In this document: piece after piece, positions 53,444-60,469 of the stretch
How the letters are laid out: each line of letters begins with the position of its first letter
Position numbering within the stretch: position 1 is the first letter of the stretch
Assembly (NCBI GenBank): GCA_938023515.1
Contig: CALJDR010000060.1
Coordinates: 1-60,469 of the forward strand
From: an uncultured Flavobacteriales bacterium
Lineage (GTDB): Bacteria; Bacteroidota; Bacteroidia; Flavobacteriales; UBA1820
Direction: 5' to 3'
Length of the DNA stretch: 60,469 nt
Translations under genes and position numbers: made by a program
The notes under the pieces: model-generated
Database searches by the model: none
Told to the model about the DNA's origin: nothing
The model's input: only the letters and a program-made list of their open reading frames with translations

Positions 53444-53988
53444 GGATCATTTCAGGCCGTTGGAAAGGGCGGCATCTGATCGCGCCCACGTCGCTCCCCG
53501 TCCGTCCTACGACGGATATGGCGAAAGAAGCGCTTTTCAATATTCTGTCCAATGAATTTGACTTGGACGGAGTAGCCGTAACGGATCTTTTTGCCGGAAC
53601 GGGCAATATCTCCTACGAGTTCGCTTCCCGCGGGGCCTTGAATGTGCGGGCGGTGGAGCGCGACCGGGGCTGTGTGAAATATATCGCCTCGACAGCCCTT
53701 ACCCTCGAATTTCCGCAGATAGAGATCATTCCTACCGATGTGTTCCGCTATGTAGGACGTCAGCAACCGGCATCCGATATCGTATTTGCCGACCCTCCTT
53801 ACGACCTGCAGCCGGAGAAATACCGGGAATTGGTGGAGGCGGTGTTCGCTAACGGCCTACTCTCCGACAGCGGGATCCTGGTGGTAGAACATCCCAAATC
53901 GATCGACTTGTCGGATATGCAGTATTTCATGCAGATGCGCCATTATGGTACCGTACATTTCAGCTTTTTCGAACATAATCCCGGTTAA
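53440..53988 (+). CDS. rsmD: 16S rRNA (guanine966-N2)-methyltransferase
   Basis: 182 residues. Methylates G966 of 16S rRNA using SAM. RPTTDMAKEALFNIL, then DLFAGTGNISYEFASRGA (SAM site, about residue 45), catalytic FADPPYDL near 107. Its ATG overlaps the DUF3822 stop by 4 bp. Confidence 0.93.
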   Translation: MRIISGRWKGRHLIAPTSLPVRPTTDMAKEALFNILSNEFDLDGVAVTDLFAGTGNISYEFASRGALNVRAVERDRGCVKYIASTALTLEFPQIEIIPTDVFRYVGRQQPASDIVFADPPYDLQPEKYRELVEAVFANGLLSDSGILVVEHPKSIDLSDMQYFMQMRHYGTVHFSFFEHNPG

Positions 53989-54034
53989 GGGATTTTTTTT
54001 CTTATGTATATTTCTTTTTTGATAAATTATTCCG

Positions 54035-54042
54035 TATATTTG
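54035..54042 (+). promoter_or_regulatory. -7 box TATATTTG for the two-frame gene
   Basis: Exact TAnnTTTG match; leader about 15 nt before the ATG at 54062. With the terminator at 54788 it defines an independent transcription unit. Confidence 0.65.
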
Positions 54043-54061
54043 AAATAAACGAAAGATAATT

Positions 54062-54559
54062 ATGAAGGAAGAAAGATTGGATGATGTGCAGCAGGATGAA
54101 GCGCGCCGGCGGGCAGTAGATGTGCTGCTGGAACGGGGAGTGGTGTTCGAGGTCGAACGCCGTGGCCCGTTAAGGGTATTCGGAAAGAAAATGAGGCTGG
54201 TGATAAACCCGCCGACCCTTGGGGTATTGTATGCCATTTCGGGGGAATTTGCTGCGATGCGGGTCGAGGAGGGTAAGGTGGAGGAAGATCCGATAGGGTA
54301 CAGTTTTTCCCTGGTGCGTTCGCAGTCCCACAGTATGGCCCGGGCAGTCGCTTATGCGGTGTTGGGGGCAAGGTGGAAAGTGAAATGTTTTGCCGGAGTA
54401 TTTTCCCGCTACCTTTTGTGGCAGCTTACGGCCAAACAACTTTTGAAATTGGTGGTTACGGTGCTTTCGGTGAGCGGTACCGCGGATTTTATAAACTCTA
54501 TCAGATTGATAAAGGGAACCGGTCTTCTGGATGTAAAGACCGAGCGTCCGGTAGAGTAA
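54062..54559 (+). CDS. Zero-frame product of a candidate frameshifted gene
   Basis: 165 residues, basic, with no signal peptide or TM. Opening region LLERGVVFEVERRGPLRVF, a middle MARAVAYAVLGARWKV, and an end KLVVTVLSVSGTADFINS. The style resembles short tail-assembly-chaperone-like proteins of Bacteroidota phages, but I cannot confirm homology. Near the end the heptamer A AAG GGA (54511-54517) is in zero frame, and a second frame continues past the stop to 54771. If translation does not slip, this 165-residue form results. Confidence 0.65.
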   Translation: MKEERLDDVQQDEARRRAVDVLLERGVVFEVERRGPLRVFGKKMRLVINPPTLGVLYAISGEFAAMRVEEGKVEEDPIGYSFSLVRSQSHSMARAVAYAVLGARWKVKCFAGVFSRYLLWQLTAKQLLKLVVTVLSVSGTADFINSIRLIKGTGLLDVKTERPVE

Positions 54560-54771
54560 GGGCCCGGGTGCGGGGCCTGCGAAGCCCGTGGGGAACGGAA
54601 GGTGCCGTGTGTTCCCATTTTCATTGGCGGAGGGATTACCTGTTGTGGGGGATCTCCTGGGTCAATGTGCAATTGATGCTTGCGGATATGCCTTCCGTCG
54701 ATTACGACGATTATGATACGGTGAATACCGATTCCGAGGAAGAACTGGCTGCGTTTATCAATTCGCTGTAA
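54062..54771 (+). CDS. Predicted -1 frameshift fusion product
   Basis: A slip at 54511-54517 would join the first 152 residues of the 54062 product to 84 residues read in the -1 frame, giving 236 residues and ending at a TAA at 54769-54771. The extension carries HWRRDYLLWGISWVNVQLML and an acidic end DYDDYDTVNTDSEEE; its only alternative start is an ATG at 54373 inside the first frame. This is the architecture of lambda gpG/gpGT tail-assembly chaperones. The join is prediction, not observation. Confidence 0.55.
54511..54541 (+). promoter_or_regulatory. Candidate -1 frameshift site: slippery heptamer plus hairpin
   Basis: AAAGGGA at 54511-54517 has X XXY YYZ form with codons ATA AAG GGA in the zero frame. 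Three nt downstream GGTCTT (54521-54526) pairs with AAGACC (54536-54541) over a 9-nt loop, and ACC/GGT further out can extend it. Spacer is shorter than the usual 5-9 nt, so stimulation is uncertain. Confidence 0.5.
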
Positions 54772-54787
54772 TGACTCCCGAAAACCG

Positions 54788-54820
54788 ATGGCCGGAAACG
54801 AAAGTTTCCTGCCATTTTTT
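54788..54820 (+). terminator. Terminator of the two-frame gene
   Basis: ATGGC and GGAAAC pair with GTTTCC and GCCAT around a GAAA tetraloop, with one internal C/T mismatch, then six T residues. Confidence 0.85.
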
Positions 54821-54824
54821 GTAT

Positions 54825-54854
54825 ACAAAAAATGCGGGCCTGAAAGGCCCGCAT
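54825..54854 (-). terminator. Terminator after serA
   Basis: ATGCGGGCCT (54832-54841) pairs with AGGCCCGCAT (54845-54854); the minus strand continues into a T run. Confidence 0.85.
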
Positions 54855-54875
54855 CGGTGTTTGGTCGTAGCGTGA

Positions 54876-55832
54876 TTATTTCGCCAGTGCGGCGATCACG
54901 TTGTCGGCGATCTCGGTGCCTATCTTGTCCTGTGCATCAGTCGTTGAAGCGCCGATATGCGGAGACAGGGAGATCGATTCGTTCATCAGCAGGGCTACGG
55001 GCGGGGTTGGCTCGCTCTGGAATACGTCCAGACCGGCACCGCACAGTTTGCCGCTTTCGATAGCTTCTACCAAGGCCGCTTCGTCTACTACGCCCCCACG
55101 GGCTGCATTAACGATGATAGCTCCCGGTTTCATTTTTGCGATCTCTGCTTTGCCGATAAGCGGTTTGGCTTGGGACGGAACGTGGAGCGATATGAAATCC
55201 GATTCGGCCAGCACCTGGTCGAACGTGTTCGGTTCGAGGGTGAACTTCACGATCTGCCCGTCGAAGAAATCGAGTTCCAGGGTTTTCGGTTCGGAAATGA
55301 ACGGATCGTAGAATACGACCCTCATCCCTATGCCGATAGCATTCATGGCCAGCCGTTGGCCGATGCGCCCGAATCCGATGATACCCAGTGTTTTTCCGGC
55401 CAGTTCACGGCCTTTGGAATATTGTTTTTTCAACTCTGCAAAGCGGGTTTCGCCTTCCAGGGGCATCTGCTGGTTGGAGCAGTTGAGCGAACGGGCTACC
55501 GAGATCATATGTCCCAAGGCCAGCTCGGCTACCGATACGGACGATGCGTTCGGAGTATTGACCACTGTGCGGCCTTGGCTGCGGGCGTAATCTACGTCGA
55601 TGTTGTCCATGCCGACCCCGGCACGGGCTATTACGCGCAGGTTTTTGCACGCATCGATCACATCCTTGCGGACTTTGGTGGCCGAGCGGACAATGATAGC
55701 CGCTACGTCGTTGTCGTTGATGTATTTTGCCAGTTCTTCCTGCGGCACAGTGTCCGTGATCACGGTGTGCCCGGCCTTTTCGAGGCGTTCTACGCCTGCT
55801 TTGGATAGACCGTCGTTTGCCAGTACTTTCAT
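54876..55832 (-). CDS. serA: D-3-phosphoglycerate dehydrogenase (short form)
   Basis: 318 residues. First step of serine synthesis, oxidising 3-phosphoglycerate with NAD. Visible: NAD loop TLGIIGFGRIGQRLA about residue 148, catalytic Arg region NAARGGVVDE, and PHIGASTTDAQ containing the catalytic His. There is no C-terminal ACT domain, so no serine feedback site of that kind. The start overlaps the serC stop by 4 bp (ATGA), so they are one operon. Confidence 0.93.
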   Translation of the reverse strand: MKVLANDGLSKAGVERLEKAGHTVITDTVPQEELAKYINDNDVAAIIVRSATKVRKDVIDACKNLRVIARAGVGMDNIDVDYARSQGRTVVNTPNASSVSVAELALGHMISVARSLNCSNQQMPLEGETRFAELKKQYSKGRELAGKTLGIIGFGRIGQRLAMNAIGIGMRVVFYDPFISEPKTLELDFFDGQIVKFTLEPNTFDQVLAESDFISLHVPSQAKPLIGKAEIAKMKPGAIIVNAARGGVVDEAALVEAIESGKLCGAGLDVFQSEPTPPVALLMNESISLSPHIGASTTDAQDKIGTEIADNVIAALAK

Positions 55833-56896
55833 AATTTTTCCAGTTTTTGCATTGCGTCTATCAAGACTTGTATCTTTTCCTTAGTCATCGCGTTATAGAG
55901 GGAAGCGCGGTATCCACCCACCGAACGGTGCCCTTTCAGGGAAGAAATGTTGGCCGCGGCGCAGATATCGGCGAACGGCTTTTCGTATTTTTCCGGGTCG
56001 GCCAACACAAAGGTTACGTTCATCAGCGAACGATCTTCTTTTTCGGCTGTTCCTTTAAATAACGGGTTACGGTCGATCTCCGCGTAAAGCATGGCGGCTT
56101 TTTCCTCGTTGTATTTCTCGGCAGCGGCTACACCCCCGCGTTTTTTCAGGTGGCGCAGGTTGAGCAACGACATGTAAACGGCCATCGTACAAGGCGTGTT
56201 GTACATGCTCTTGTTCTTTATTTGCACCTGATAGTCCAGCATCGAGGGCAGGTAACGCCCCGATTTTCCCAGCAGGTCGTCGCGCACGATCACCAGGGTC
56301 GTACCGGCAGGGCCGATGTTTTTCTGGGCGCCGGCGTAGATCAGACCGAATTTGGATACGTCTATCCGGCGGGAAAAAATATCCGAGGACATATCGCAGG
56401 CCATGGGCACGGGGCTGTCCGGGAATTTCTTCATTTGGGTGCCGAATATCGTATTGTTGGAAGTGCAGTGGAAATAATCGGCGTCCGAGGGGATCGTGTA
56501 ATCCTTCGGTACGAAAGTGTAATTGCTGTCTTTTGATGAGGCCACGCATACGGCCTTGCCGATCCCTGCAGCTTCCTTGAAGGCTTTCGATGCCCATGTG
56601 CCCGAATCCAGGTAAGCGGCATAGCCGTTTTCTTTCATCAGGTTCATAGCGACCATCAGGAACTGGAGGCTGGCGCCCCCCTGAAGGAACAGGATGGAGT
56701 AGCCGTCGGGAACCGAGAGAAGTTCGCGTACGAGGTTTTCAGCCTCGTCCAACACGGCCATAAATTCTTTGCTGCGATGGGAGATTTCTGCTATGGACAA
56801 GTCCGATCCTTCGAAATCGGTCATGGCAGCAGCCATCTGCTCAAACACTTCGTCAGGCAATACGGAAGGCCCGGCGCTGAAGTTGATTTTTCGCAT
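55829..56896 (-). CDS. serC: Phosphoserine aminotransferase
   Basis: 355 residues. Transaminates 3-phosphohydroxypyruvate with glutamate. NFSAGPSVLPDEV opens it; the PLP Lys is in GLIYAGAQKNIGPAG about residue 195, and KGHRSVGGYRASLYNA ends the active site. ATG at 56896 (MRKINFSAGP) is the family start; the longer in-frame region up to 56977 is AT-rich leader. A weak -7-like GATATTTG lies at 56942-56949. Confidence 0.94.
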   Translation of the reverse strand: MRKINFSAGPSVLPDEVFEQMAAAMTDFEGSDLSIAEISHRSKEFMAVLDEAENLVRELLSVPDGYSILFLQGGASLQFLMVAMNLMKENGYAAYLDSGTWASKAFKEAAGIGKAVCVASSKDSNYTFVPKDYTIPSDADYFHCTSNNTIFGTQMKKFPDSPVPMACDMSSDIFSRRIDVSKFGLIYAGAQKNIGPAGTTLVIVRDDLLGKSGRYLPSMLDYQVQIKNKSMYNTPCTMAVYMSLLNLRHLKKRGGVAAAEKYNEEKAAMLYAEIDRNPLFKGTAEKEDRSLMNVTFVLADPEKYEKPFADICAAANISSLKGHRSVGGYRASLYNAMTKEKIQVLIDAMQKLEKL

Positions 56897-57111
56897 TATG
56901 CGTAAAGTTTTAATTAATGGATTCCTTCGAAAATGAAGATACAAATATCCGAAAATCTTTCCGTAAAAAGGATACAAAATCGGGTAATTTTTGATTTGTT
57001 TTTTTTCTTTCCGTTGAGAAAATGGCAGAATAATGCCAAAAAAGCTTTTTATTCTTCATTACCGGCTATTAGGATAAGGAAATATCGATTTTGAAAAAAA
57101 ATCCTTTTTTT

Positions 57112-57144
57112 CTTGTGTATGTCCGTTTATGTATTTTATATTTG
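57112..57144 (+). promoter_or_regulatory. SPFH operon promoter CTTG-N21-TATATTTG
   Basis: Both Bacteroidota promoter elements with a 21-bp spacer. The transcript should start near 57150, within the palindromes described at 57145. Confidence 0.75.
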
Positions 57145-57163
57145 TGATATCAAAATGATATCA
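57145..57163. promoter_or_regulatory. Tandem TGATATCA palindromes, candidate RHH operator
   Basis: Two identical 8-bp palindromes TGATATCA at 57145-57152 and 57156-57163, separated by AAA, so their centres are 11 bp apart on one helix face. They overlap the transcription start. Ribbon-helix-helix repressors such as Arc bind tandem subsites 11 bp apart, and the operon encodes an RHH protein at 59093. Binding is inference. Confidence 0.6.
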
Positions 57164-57193
57164 ATTTAAATAACAATTAACACGTATAAAAAC

Positions 57194-58120
57194 ATGGAAA
57201 AAGAATTCAAAGGGATGGTCGCATCGGGATTTCTGATGCTCATCGTATTTTTTCTGCTCATCGGCGGGGCGGTTTGGTCGTTTTCCTGGCTGGAATCCGT
57301 TTGTTCGGTCGGAGGTGTCGTATGCGGGATCGTGTGCATCGTGGTAGCCCTGCTGCTGCTTTGTGGTTTTATCATGGTCGAGCCGAACGAGGCACGGGTA
57401 GTCATGTTCTTCGGAAAATACGAAGGGACATTCACCCGCAACGGTTTTTTCTGGCTCAATCCGTTCAACAGCACGAAAAAAATACCCCTGAAAGCCCGCA
57501 ACCTGGATGCGGCTCCTATAAAGGTGAACGACAAGGTCGGCAATCCGATCCTGATCGGGCTGGTCATGGTATGGAAAGTGCGGGATACCTATAAGGTGAT
57601 GTTCAATATCGATAACGAAGTGAATGCGGTGGCAGGCGTGGTGAACAATTCCGCCAACCGGATGAAGACCTATGAGAATTTCGTCAAGATACAGGCCGAT
57701 GCCGCTCTGCGGCGCATCGCCGGGGAATATGCGTACGACAACGTGGAGAACCACGATGATGTAACGCTCCGTTCTTCGGGCGATGTGGTGCAGCAGCGCC
57801 TGGAACATGCCATATCCGAGAGCCTGGAAATAGCCGGTATCGAAGTGGTGGAAGCCCGGATATCCCATCTGGCCTACGCGCCGGAGATCGCGGCCGTGAT
57901 GCTGCGCCGCCAGCAGGCCGACGCGATCCTTTCGGCCCGGCACAAGATCGTGGAAGGGGCCGTAGATATGGTACAGATGGCCCTCGAACGGCTGAAAGCG
58001 GAAAACGTAGTGGAATTGGACGATGACAAGAAGGCAGCCATGGTATCCAACCTGCTCGTGGTGCTTTGCGCCGACGAATCGGCCCAGCCGGTGGTCAATA
58101 CCGGTACGCTCCACCAGTAA
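57194..58120 (+). CDS. SPFH/Band-7 domain membrane protein
   Basis: 308 residues. Two N-terminal hydrophobic segments (about 8-30 and 36-60) precede an SPFH domain starting EPNEARVVMFFGKYEGT. Central motifs are NPILIGLVMVWKVRDTYKVMF, and HLAYAPEIAAVMLRRQQADAI; the C-terminus is helical. SPFH proteins form oligomeric membrane cages that scaffold microdomains or proteases. First gene of a four-gene operon ending in an RHH regulator. A trailing acidic region DESAQPVVN closes it. Confidence 0.9.
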   Translation: MEKEFKGMVASGFLMLIVFFLLIGGAVWSFSWLESVCSVGGVVCGIVCIVVALLLLCGFIMVEPNEARVVMFFGKYEGTFTRNGFFWLNPFNSTKKIPLKARNLDAAPIKVNDKVGNPILIGLVMVWKVRDTYKVMFNIDNEVNAVAGVVNNSANRMKTYENFVKIQADAALRRIAGEYAYDNVENHDDVTLRSSGDVVQQRLEHAISESLEIAGIEVVEARISHLAYAPEIAAVMLRRQQADAILSARHKIVEGAVDMVQMALERLKAENVVELDDDKKAAMVSNLLVVLCADESAQPVVNTGTLHQ

Positions 58121-58142
58121 AATATACCTAAAAACACCTGTT

Positions 58143-58616
58143 ATGGAGAATATGAAAAACACGGTGTTGGTGCAGATCGCCTTCGTGGCGGCGATGATAG
58201 CCGCCGCTGCGCTGGTATCCTGGATCGCGAGCGCGATAGCCGTAATGTTCACCCACGATGTCGGGACGATCGTCATCGCCTGTGTGGTGTCGGTCTGGGT
58301 GGCGGAAATGGCCCTGTATGTTTTCCGCTCGGTCTATCTCTACACCCGCCGGGTGCGGAAGATGGAACAGGCCCGGGCTTCTCTTCAGGATATTACCGTC
58401 GAGAAACACCGGATGAAAAACCGCTATATGCTGGCCGGGGCGGTGTTCGGGGGCCTGCTCGGTTATATGTGTTTCGGAGTGTACCGCAATATGGTAGACG
58501 TGCAGCAGAGCGCCGAAGGAATAGAAGGCGGGATCGACTGGGCGCTGGCCGCCAAAGTTACGGTTACCGTCATATTGCTGGCTATCATTATATACAGGAT
58601 CAAAAGGAACCGGTAG
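58143..58616 (+). CDS. Three-TM membrane protein of the SPFH operon
   Basis: 157 residues. Hydrophobic segments lie at about 9-35, 42-62 and 133-151, with a fourth near 95-112 and a charged coil RRVRKMEQARASLQDITVEKHR between. ATG at 58143 follows the SPFH stop by 22 nt. Family not recognised; co-occurrence with SPFH suggests a membrane partner. Confidence 0.7.
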   Translation: MENMKNTVLVQIAFVAAMIAAAALVSWIASAIAVMFTHDVGTIVIACVVSVWVAEMALYVFRSVYLYTRRVRKMEQARASLQDITVEKHRMKNRYMLAGAVFGGLLGYMCFGVYRNMVDVQQSAEGIEGGIDWALAAKVTVTVILLAIIIYRIKRNR

Positions 58617-58618
58617 CC

Positions 58619-59083
58619 ATGAGAAGATTGATCTCACATATTGTCTTTTTCTCGGCGATAGGCTATATGCTGATAGAAGCCTTGGGTAGTCCCCGCGTGT
58701 GGGTCATAGCCGTAGTGGCGGCGATCTGGGCTGTTGTGGCGGCAGTCGATATTTACCGCTATCGGGGCCGGATCAAAGCATCTTTCCAAAAAATGCCCGC
58801 TTTCCGGTTTGCAAAAATACGGATCGGTTTTCCGACGGGGAACGATGTCCCGGCTTCCGATTCCGTACAGGACAGGATCGCAGTGTACGCTTCTTATGTC
58901 CTGTACGTAGTACTGGCGGGACTGTCGTTGGCAGGAATCATATATTATTTCAAGCATGGCGCACTGCCGGGCGGAACGTTGGAAAAATGGCTCGTCCCGG
59001 TAGCGATCCTGCTGGCAGTTTTGTCGATATTCAGGAAAAGATACCGATATGTCGCCTGGCTAAAGAAACGGATGGAACGGTAA
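58619..59083 (+). CDS. Second membrane protein of the SPFH operon
   Basis: 154 residues with hydrophobic segments at about 4-20, 22-40, 85-105 and 121-137 and basic linkers (YRYRGRIKASFQK, RKRYRYVAWLKKRMER). Its ATG is 2 nt after the previous stop, so translational coupling is likely. Not recognised; topology resembles the preceding protein. Confidence 0.65.
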   Translation: MRRLISHIVFFSAIGYMLIEALGSPRVWVIAVVAAIWAVVAAVDIYRYRGRIKASFQKMPAFRFAKIRIGFPTGNDVPASDSVQDRIAVYASYVLYVVLAGLSLAGIIYYFKHGALPGGTLEKWLVPVAILLAVLSIFRKRYRYVAWLKKRMER

Positions 59084-59092
59084 AGAAACGCA

Positions 59093-59296
59093 ATGGCAGA
59101 AGAAAAGAACAAGAATAAGAGTTTTGTGCTCCGGGTGGACGGGGCGACTATGGAGGCACTGGAAAAATGGGCGGCGGACGAATTCCGTTCGGTCAACGGC
59201 CAGCTCCAGTGGATCATTTCCGAGGCGCTGCGCAAAAACGGCCGGTCGCTCCGCCGGAAAGCCGCCGACGATACCGGGGAAGGAAAAGAAAAGTAG
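59093..59296 (+). CDS. Arc-type ribbon-helix-helix DNA-binding protein
   Basis: 67 residues. KSFVLRVDGATMEALEKWA forms the RHH strand and first helix, and SVNGQLQWIISEALRK the second helix with the Arc-like SVNGQ turn; tail is Lys/Arg-rich. In many bacteria an Arc-family protein accompanies SPFH genes. It probably dimerises and autoregulates the operon at the tandem TGATATCA sites. Terminator follows at 59328. Confidence 0.88.
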   Translation: MAEEKNKNKSFVLRVDGATMEALEKWAADEFRSVNGQLQWIISEALRKNGRSLRRKAADDTGEGKEK

Positions 59297-59327
59297 CTGT
59301 TTATTGGGATCGCAAGGCCATAAAAAG

Positions 59328-59360
59328 GAAAGCCCGGTATTTTACCGGGTTTTTCTTTTT
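59328..59360 (+). terminator. Terminator of the SPFH operon
   Basis: CCCGGTA (59333-59339) pairs with TACCGGG (59343-59349), TTTT loop, followed by a T-rich run. Confidence 0.8.
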
Positions 59361-59378
59361 GTCATTTATGCCGGACGG

Positions 59379-60278
59379 TCAGTATTCAAACGCCGGTTGC
59401 AGGCGCGGAAGGTAGAATACGTTCGGGTAGTGATCCGAATGAGTATCCGTAAAATCGTCCGTGATGATCTCCAGTCCCCGGGCTTTTTTCTTCAGGTCGG
59501 GCGACACGAATACATAGTCGTACCGCTGGTGGAACGAATTCTTGCCCGTGTAGCGCTTGGTGGGGAATGTCGGGGAGAAATCCTTGTGCTGCAGGTGGGA
59601 TACGTCCACCAGCAGACCCGAATCGACAATGCGCTGCTGTACGCTGAAATCGACCTGTCCGTCCCGCAGGTTCTGCAGGTGAGGGGCTGTCAGCATACGC
59701 TTTTTCTGGGTGTCGCGGAACTTACCGTCGGCGTACTGCAGGGAATCGTAAGGGGAAAAGGAATTGAAATCGCCCATGACCACCCACTTCGTCCGGTCGG
59801 GCTGCGCGGCGATGGTCTCCAGCAGGACGGCGGCTTCTTTCAGGCGCTTCTTATAGGAATGTGGGTTCAGGTGGATGGAGACGATATGGTATCCGGCTAC
59901 GTCCGCCTGGATAAAACCGTGGGTCATGTTGTCCGTCACGCGGCGCACGTTCACGATCGGGTATTTGGATGTCAGCGCCGGGGGATAGCCCGGTTCCTTG
60001 CACAGGATGGCGTACGGATGTCCGTAGCTCTCGGCCAATGCCTGGAGGGATTCCTGGGTGAAGCCGTTGGTCTCCTGCAGGGCCAGGATGTCCGGGTCCT
60101 GTGCCCGCACCCACGCAGCGAATTCCTGTTTGCCGGCGGTAGTGTCGTTCTTCATGCCCTCGAGGATGTTGTAGGCGATGATCTTCAGGGGTTTTTCGGA
60201 CTGGGCGGCCAGCGGCAGGGCAGCGCACAGGGCCAGCAGAAATGCGGCGGCATAGCCGGTAAAGCGGAATGTTTTCAT
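59379..60278 (-). CDS. Exported endonuclease/exonuclease/phosphatase-family protein
   Basis: 299 residues with a signal peptide ending near LPLAAQ. EEP fold: IIAYNILEGM, ALQETNGF (metal Glu), SIHLNPHSY (catalytic His region), MGDFNSFSPYDSL, and the C-terminal DTHSDHYPNVF with the conserved Asp-His pair. Members cleave nucleic acids, inositol phosphates or sphingomyelin; an extracytoplasmic phosphodiesterase or nuclease role is likely. Single-gene unit. Confidence 0.9.
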   Translation of the reverse strand: MKTFRFTGYAAAFLLALCAALPLAAQSEKPLKIIAYNILEGMKNDTTAGKQEFAAWVRAQDPDILALQETNGFTQESLQALAESYGHPYAILCKEPGYPPALTSKYPIVNVRRVTDNMTHGFIQADVAGYHIVSIHLNPHSYKKRLKEAAVLLETIAAQPDRTKWVVMGDFNSFSPYDSLQYADGKFRDTQKKRMLTAPHLQNLRDGQVDFSVQQRIVDSGLLVDVSHLQHKDFSPTFPTKRYTGKNSFHQRYDYVFVSPDLKKKARGLEIITDDFTDTHSDHYPNVFYLPRLQPAFEY

Positions 60279-60318
60279 CTTTTGGTTTTTTTAGCAGGTT
60301 TTCCGTGTCGGAACCCTG

Positions 60319-60350
60319 CAAAGATGAAAAATATCCGCCCGTAAAACAAA
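60319..60350 (-). promoter_or_regulatory. Promoter TTTG-N20-CATCTTTG for the EEP gene
   Basis: On the minus strand TTTG (60347-60350) is followed after 20 bp by CATCTTTG (60319-60326), one mismatch to the -7 consensus. Leader is about 35 nt. Confidence 0.6.
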
Positions 60351-60377
60351 CGGCCGGGAATATTTATTCCCGGCCGT
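60341..60377 (-). terminator. Terminator of the gene at the right edge
   Basis: ACGGCCGGGAA pairs with TTCCCGGCCGT, followed on the minus strand by a T-rich run that doubles as the -33 region of the next promoter. Confidence 0.75.
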
Positions 60378-60384
60378 CGGCTGT

Positions 60385-60469
60385 TTATCGGATGATCCGG
60401 TTTATTGGGATCTCGTATATCTCATATAATAAATCGATATCTTCAGGTCTTCGTGGAGCGGAATATCCG
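60385..60469 (-). CDS. 3' end of an unidentified minus-strand gene (partial)
   Basis: Reading leftwards from 60468 gives an open frame of 27 residues (GYSAPRRPEDIDLLYEIYEI and a short basic end) to a TAA at 60385-60387, just before a terminator. Probably a real gene end; family not identifiable. Confidence 0.45.
   Translation of the reverse strand, partial: GYSAPRRPEDIDLLYEIYEIPINRIIR

Larger units (their letters stand above)
56897..57193. other. AT-rich divergent intergenic region
   Basis: 297 bp without a gene. It holds the serC leader, a dyad TGGCA-N6-TGCCA at 57023-57038 (possible operator), and the SPFH operon promoter and tandem TGATATCA palindromes near the right end. No small reading frame looks credible. 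Confidence 0.7.

Noticed and set aside
54373..54771. Independent gene starting at the ATG at 54373
   Set aside because: The start lies inside another gene with no ribosome site; the N-terminal half of this frame looks noncoding, whereas a -1 shift at 54511 uses only the coherent part.
57023..57038. TGGCA-N6-TGCCA dyad as a serC operator
   Set aside because: A single short dyad about 130 bp from serC without conservation evidence; recorded only within the intergenic entry.
1..60469. rRNA, tRNA, IS elements or riboswitches
   Set aside because: None recognised by eye in the intergenic regions; a covariance-model scan would be needed to exclude small RNAs.

Overview
The window looks like an ordinary chromosomal stretch of a Bacteroidota (order Bacteroidales) bacterium. 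An Alistipes/Rikenellaceae-type relative is my best guess, from the moderately high GC and family content, but I cannot prove the genus. The main evidence is many TAnnTTTG -7 boxes (the Bacteroidota housekeeping promoter), weak Shine-Dalgarno sequences, and lineage-typical families: an RRM RNA-binding protein with an RG-rich tail, a GYDIA-type GHMP kinase, DUF2795, DUF3822 next to rsmD, a PCMD protein, BF3164-like beta-propeller lipoproteins, a head-GIN protein, and a MurF/Alr relationship in the alanine racemase. No rRNA, tRNA, IS element or CRISPR array was recognised.

Layout. 1-4.7 kb: the tail of an unknown gene, an RRM protein (-), a small membrane protein, mrp-nfu (Fe-S carriers), then a tight queD-like / LpxH-like / GHMP-kinase run. 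4.8-10.5 kb: a DUF2795 protein, secA, a YgbA_NO-type Cys-rich protein, cytidine deaminase (-) and nadE. 10.5-16.8 kb (all minus): a TPR protein, an OmpA lipoprotein, a U32 (RlhA-like) protein, an alanine racemase carrying a MurF C-terminal remnant, and an AT-rich PIN-domain gene. 17-21.4 kb: a sugar module (ROK kinase, MFS transporter, SIS protein), an orphan ABC ATPase, and a bacterioferritin-like protein (-). 21.6-30.9 kb: UDP-glucose dehydrogenase, head-GIN protein, THUMP methyltransferase (-), a small secreted protein, gyrB, PCMD protein, SDR, ORF6N protein (-) and a DUF5684-type protein (-). 31-38.5 kb: greA with an attenuator-like leader, HIT protein, a frameshifted pseudogene, fhs, a DnaQ-like exonuclease, two tandem propeller lipoproteins and a cobalamin adenosyltransferase (-). 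38.5-51 kb: recQ (-) divergent from an envelope run kdsD-tatC-lptB-dacB, then purL, a small TM protein, the YggS PLP protein and a DEDDh/GIY-YIG nuclease. 51-57 kb: a RecD-like helicase (-), DUF3822-rsmD, a two-frame gene with a candidate programmed -1 frameshift, and serC-serA (-). 57-60.4 kb: an operon SPFH - TM protein - TM protein - ribbon-helix-helix regulator with a tandem palindromic operator at its promoter, an exported endonuclease/phosphatase (-), and the tail of another minus-strand gene.

The most interesting signals are: (1) 54062-54771, two overlapping frames joined by an in-frame slippery heptamer A AAG GGA, followed by a hairpin, with the architecture of phage tail-assembly chaperones (gpG/gpGT) but standing alone among housekeeping genes; (2) the SPFH/RHH operon, whose promoter carries two TGATATCA palindromes 11 bp apart, the spacing known for Arc-type tandem operators; (3) the alanine racemase that keeps only the C-terminal domain of a fused MurF, immediately downstream of an AT-rich PIN gene whose composition runs into the racemase start; (4) a terminator-like hairpin in the greA leader; and (5) a 28-bp tandem duplication of one terminator arm.
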